The position numbers were made by a program, and so were the translations under genes. From the NCBI RefSeq assembly GCF_900177275.1, contig NZ_FXAG01000013.1:55175-117842 (forward strand): a DNA stretch of 62,668 nucleotides, read 5' to 3'. The notes below the pieces were generated by a model. That model did not search any database. It had not been told where the DNA came from and saw nothing but the letters and a program-made list of their open reading frames with translations. Of the stretch, positions 59,649 to 62,668 are shown piece after piece; positions within the stretch are counted from its first letter, which is position 1; each line of letters starts with the position of its first letter. Origin of the DNA: Pseudogulbenkiania subflava DSM 22618. Lineage in GTDB: Bacteria > Pseudomonadota > Gammaproteobacteria > Burkholderiales > Chromobacteriaceae.

Positions 59649-60644
59649 TCAGCGAGTCATCAGCCAGTCGACGTATCTATCGACGCCCTGCTCCACCGAC
59701 AGCATCGGCTCGTCATAGCCGGCATCGCGCAGCTTGCCGATATCGGCCTGGGTGAAGCTCTGGTACTTGCCCTTGAGGGCGTCCGGGAACGGCGTGTACT
59801 CGAGGATGCCCTGCTCCACCAGCTCGGCATGGCTCAAGGCAGGCTTGCCCTCGTGGCGGCGGCAGGCATTGACGGTGGCCACGGCTACGTCGTTGAACGG
59901 CTGCGCCCGGCCGGAACCGAGGTTGAAGATGCCGGACAGTTCCGGATTGTCGAGGAAGAACAGGTTGACCTTGACCACGTCTTCCACCGAGACGAAGTCA
60001 CGGCTCTGGCAGCCGTCGCCCCAGCCGTCCCAACCGCCGAACAGCTTGACCTTGCCGGTTTCACGGTACTGGTTGAAGTTGTGGAACGCCACCGAGGCCA
60101 TGCGTCCCTTGTGCTGCTCGCGCGGACCGTAGACGTTGAAGTAGCGGAAACCGGCCACCTGCGCGGTCAGGCCTTCCTTCATGCGCTGGCGCAGCACCTG
60201 GTCGAACAGGAACTTGGAGTAGCCGTAGACGTTGAGCGGCCCCTCGAACTCGCGCTCCTCCTTGAAGGTGCTGCCGCCGCCGTATACCGCCGCGCTGGAG
60301 GCGTACAGGAACTGGATTTCCTCGCTCTGACAGTAGTCGAGCAAGGCCAGCGTGTACTGATAGTTGTTGTCCATCATGTACTTGCCGTCGTGGTTCATGG
60401 TGTCGGAGCAGGCACCCTCGTGCACGATGGCCATCAGCTCGCCGTCGTACTCGCCGTCCAGCAGCAGGTCGAGGAATTCGTGCTTGTCGAGGTAGTGGCT
60501 GATCTCGCAGTCGACCAGATTGCGGAACTTGTCGCCGGAGCTCAGGTTATCCACCGCAATGATGTCGGTGATGCCGCGGCCGTTGAGCGCCTTGACGATG
60601 TTGGAGCCGATGAAGCCGGCGGCGCCGGTAACGACGATGGTCAT
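59649..60644 (-). CDS. hldD: ADP-L-glycero-D-manno-heptose 6-epimerase
   Basis: 331-residue NADP-dependent short-chain epimerase that finishes the heptose precursor of LPS core. The Rossmann motif [12 protein letters not shown] is at the start, the catalytic Tyr and Lys in VYGYSKF, and family blocks [25 protein letters not shown] and [20 protein letters not shown] are present. It is the last gene of a run ugd-rfaE1-DUF924-hldD on the minus strand. Confidence 0.97.
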   Translation of the reverse strand: MTIVVTGAAGFIGSNIVKALNGRGITDIIAVDNLSSGDKFRNLVDCEISHYLDKHEFLDLLLDGEYDGELMAIVHEGACSDTMNHDGKYMMDNNYQYTLALLDYCQSEEIQFLYASSAAVYGGGSTFKEEREFEGPLNVYGYSKFLFDQVLRQRMKEGLTAQVAGFRYFNVYGPREQHKGRMASVAFHNFNQYRETGKVKLFGGWDGWGDGCQSRDFVSVEDVVKVNLFFLDNPELSGIFNLGSGRAQPFNDVAVATVNACRRHEGKPALSHAELVEQGILEYTPFPDALKGKYQSFTQADIGKLRDAGYDEPMLSVEQGVDRYVDWLMTR

Positions 60645-60670
60645 GGTGTAGTCCTTTTCAGACGGATTCT

Positions 60671-61246
60671 TCAGAAGGAGGAACCGGGTTCCTCGAGGAA
60701 CGCCACTTCTTCCACGGTGCTTTCCCGGCCCAGCACGGCATTGCGATGGGGAAAGCGGCCGAAACGTTCGATTACTTTTCTATGGCGGCGGGCATAGTCG
60801 ATCACGCCCTCCTGCCCGGGGTAGCCAGCCAGCGTTGCAAACAGGCGTACCGCCTCGTCCTGGTCGGCAAGCGCCTCGCCATGCTCGAACGGCAGGTAGA
60901 CGAACCAGCGCGCCACCGGCGGCAGTTGGGTGTCGAGCCCGACCGCCACCGCCTGCCGCGCCACCTCGCGCGCCCGCGCGTCACAGCCGAAGGCACGCGC
61001 CGTGCCGCGAAACAGGTTGCGCGGAAACTGGTCGGCGACGATCAGCCAAGCCAGCGTGGCGCGGGCATCGCCCAGATCGGGCGACAATGCCCCCGCCTCC
61101 AGCGCCTCGACCAGCGTCAGGAAGCGCTGCAGGATCGTCTCGTCGAATGCGGCATCCTTGCGGAACCAGGCGCCGCGCTCGCGCGCCAGGCTTTCCTCCT
61201 CGACGCCGCCGAACCAGAATGACAGCACCGCTTCGTGCCACAGCAT
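60671..61246 (-). CDS. DUF924 family protein
   Basis: 191-residue all-helical protein of the DUF924 family: [87 protein letters not shown] and [20 protein letters not shown]. These are the family hallmarks; the fold is TPR-like and the function is not known. It sits between rfaE1 and hldD on the same strand, 23 bases from rfaE1 and 26 bases from hldD, but DUF924 is not a known heptose gene and may just share the transcript. Confidence 0.92.
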   Translation of the reverse strand: MLWHEAVLSFWFGGVEEESLARERGAWFRKDAAFDETILQRFLTLVEALEAGALSPDLGDARATLAWLIVADQFPRNLFRGTARAFGCDARAREVARQAVAVGLDTQLPPVARWFVYLPFEHGEALADQDEAVRLFATLAGYPGQEGVIDYARRHRKVIERFGRFPHRNAVLGRESTVEEVAFLEEPGSSF

Positions 61247-61269
61247 GGCGTGTCCCCTCAACTGGCCGA

Positions 61270-62238
61270 TTACAACGCGAACAGTTCCGGCTGGGTGCAC
61301 ACCGCGGTGCCCAGCTTGCCGACCACGATGCCGGCGGCGGCGTTGGCCAGCGACATCGCCAGCGGCAGCGCCAGCCCGGCCGCCAGTGCCAGCCCCAACG
61401 TACCGATCACGGTATCCCCGGCCCCCGACACGTCGTACACCTCGCGTGCCAGGGTCGGCTGGTGCAGCGCACCGTCGGCACGGAACAGCGTCATGCCCTC
61501 CTCGCTGCGCGTCACCAGCAGGGCGTCGAGGTTCAGTTCGGCACGCAGCGCCTCGGCCTTGGCGGCAAGCTGCTCTTCGCTTTGCCAGCTGCCGGCCACC
61601 TGCTTGAACTCGCTGCGGTTGGGGGTGAGCAGCGTGGCCCCGGCGTACTTGCTGTAGTCATCGCCCTTGGGGTCGATCAGCACCGGCTTGCCGGCAGCGC
61701 GCGCCAGTTCGATCATGCGCGAGACGTGGGTCAGCCCGCCCTTGCCGTAATCGGACAGGATCACCACGTCGTGGTCGGCAACGATGGCCGCGTACTCGTC
61801 CAGCTTGTCGGCCAGGATCTCGTGGCTCGGCGCGTCTTCGAAGTCGAGCCGGATCAGCTGCTGCTGACGCGCCACCACGCGCAGCTTGATGGTGGTGGAG
61901 ATGCCGGTATCGCGCTTGAACGAGGTGGCGATGCCGTCGGCATCCATCAGCCGTTCCAGCGCGCTGGCCGCCTCGTCGTCCCCGACCACCGACAGGAGGG
62001 TGGCCTTGCCGCCGAGGCCGGCGATATTTCGTGCCACGTTGGCGGCGCCGCCGGCACGCTCTTCCATGCGGCCGATCTTGGCCACCGGCACCGGCGCCTC
62101 CGGCGAGATGCGGGAAACATCACCGAACCAGTAACGGTCCAGCATCACGTCCCCCACCACCAGCACGCGCGCGCGCCCCAGGGCTTCGGCCAGCTTGGCC
62201 GGTTCCAGTCCCAGGGTCTGCAACAGGCCCGTCGTCAT
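61270..62238 (-). CDS. rfaE1: D-glycero-beta-D-manno-heptose-7-phosphate kinase
   Basis: 322-residue PfkB-family kinase, the kinase half of HldE as a separate protein, phosphorylating heptose-7-phosphate at C1 in LPS core synthesis. Motifs are GDVMLDRYWFGDVSRISPEAPVPV, ERAGGAANVARNIAGLGG, LLTPNRSEF and the catalytic DVSGAGDTVIG. The nucleotidyltransferase half (rfaE2) is not in the window. It starts four bases after the ugd stop, so the two are co-transcribed. Confidence 0.95.
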   Translation of the reverse strand: MTTGLLQTLGLEPAKLAEALGRARVLVVGDVMLDRYWFGDVSRISPEAPVPVAKIGRMEERAGGAANVARNIAGLGGKATLLSVVGDDEAASALERLMDADGIATSFKRDTGISTTIKLRVVARQQQLIRLDFEDAPSHEILADKLDEYAAIVADHDVVILSDYGKGGLTHVSRMIELARAAGKPVLIDPKGDDYSKYAGATLLTPNRSEFKQVAGSWQSEEQLAAKAEALRAELNLDALLVTRSEEGMTLFRADGALHQPTLAREVYDVSGAGDTVIGTLGLALAAGLALPLAMSLANAAAGIVVGKLGTAVCTQPELFAL

Positions 62239-62242
62239 CGTA

Positions 62243-62668
62243 CTATCTCCCGATCGCCTGGTAGTCGAAGCCCTGCGCACGCAGCCAGGCCGGATCGTAC
62301 ATATTGCGCCCGTCGATGATCACCGGCGCCTTCAGCGCAGCGCGGATGGCCTCGAAGTCCGGTGCGCGGAACATCTTCCACTCGGTGACAATCAGCAGGG
62401 CGTCGGCCCCGTCGAGCGGGCTCATCATGTCCTCGGCGAAGCATAGACGCGGATTGTCACCCATGACGCGGCGCGCCTCCTCGACGGCGACCGGGTCGTA
62501 CGCCACCACTTCGGCGCCACGGCGCGTCAACTCGGCCACGATCACCCGGCTCGGCGCCTCGCGCATGTCGTCGGTGTTGGGCTTGAAGGCCAGCCCCCAC
62601 AGCGCGAAGCGGCATCCGGACAGGTCCTCGCCGAAGCGCGCCACAGCCTTCTCCACCAGGCGCAGCTT
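62243..62668 (-). CDS. ugd: UDP-glucose 6-dehydrogenase, C-terminal part (runs off the window)
   Basis: The last 141 codons of a UDP-glucose/GDP-mannose dehydrogenase family protein; the start lies beyond 62668. Visible are the C-terminal UDP-binding block LSGCRFALWGLAFKPNTDDMREAPS, then EVVAYDPVAVEEARRVMG, ADALLIVTEWKMFRAPDF and IIDGRNMYDPAWLRAQGFDYQAIGR. This wording fits Ugd (UDP-glucuronate synthesis) more than GDP-mannose dehydrogenase. Partial only because of the window edge. Confidence 0.93.
   Translation of the reverse strand, partial: KLRLVEKAVARFGEDLSGCRFALWGLAFKPNTDDMREAPSRVIVAELTRRGAEVVAYDPVAVEEARRVMGDNPRLCFAEDMMSPLDGADALLIVTEWKMFRAPDFEAIRAALKAPVIIDGRNMYDPAWLRAQGFDYQAIGR

Overview
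The window comes from a GC-rich betaproteobacterium, most likely Neisseriales and close to Chromobacteriaceae. The reasons are an uvrC-pgsA-tRNA-Gly block, an EarP/EF-P pair with Arg32 in EF-P, a cobalamin-dependent (class II) ribonucleotide reductase, and betaproteobacterial-style guaB, zapE, cysM and hldD/rfaE genes. No rRNA, CRISPR array or insertion sequence was seen. Placement is inference from gene content and protein style.

Layout. 1-2561: tRNA-Gly, pgsA, uvrC. 2722-4743: a DUF4124 protein and guaB with a clear sigma70 promoter and terminator. 4878-7241: an alpha/beta hydrolase and an amino-acid-binding lipoprotein. 7447-11338: a thiBPQ thiamine importer under a textbook TPP riboswitch. 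11658-14932: a tail-anchored unknown protein, then dsdA-dsdC for D-serine breakdown. 15025-22201: a nitronate monooxygenase-like enzyme, an MFS exporter, a radical-SAM protein with odd cysteine spacing, membrane proteins and a ferritin-like diiron protein. 22247-29856: an accessory stretch with an orphan binding protein, GNAT, cysteine hydrolase, a coupled panE/lysE/unknown operon, a DUF1484-like cassette and a HugZ-type protein. 30085-36440: an AT-richer island with four tightly coupled genes (predicted nuclease-like/membrane protein, coiled-coil protein, small protein, SF1 helicase). 36465-42939: nrdJ and a giant DUF748/AsmA-like protein. 43259-54086: a seven-gene Wsp-like chemosensory operon. 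54346-56127: earP-efp. 56190-59193: zapE, cysM, BON protein. 59649-62668: heptose/LPS precursor genes and the end of ugd.

The two most striking systems are these. (1) The 30085-35505 four-gene cassette has the architecture of an anti-phage or anti-plasmid system that I cannot match to a named type. (2) The Wsp-like operon has as its last gene not a simple REC-GGDEF WspR but a REC-GAF-PAS-LOV-GGDEF-EAL protein carrying the flavin-adduct motif GRNCRFLQ. This suggests that a chemosensory phosphorelay and blue light are read together to set cyclic-di-GMP.

Across the window there is also a recurrent 14-base word (A-R-GGTTGGCCGAAG). It occurs six times, in intergenic DNA and in different reading frames, and looks like a DNA-uptake-sequence-type signal distinct from the known Neisseria dialects. 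Two families of dispersed, hairpin-forming intergenic repeats are present as well.
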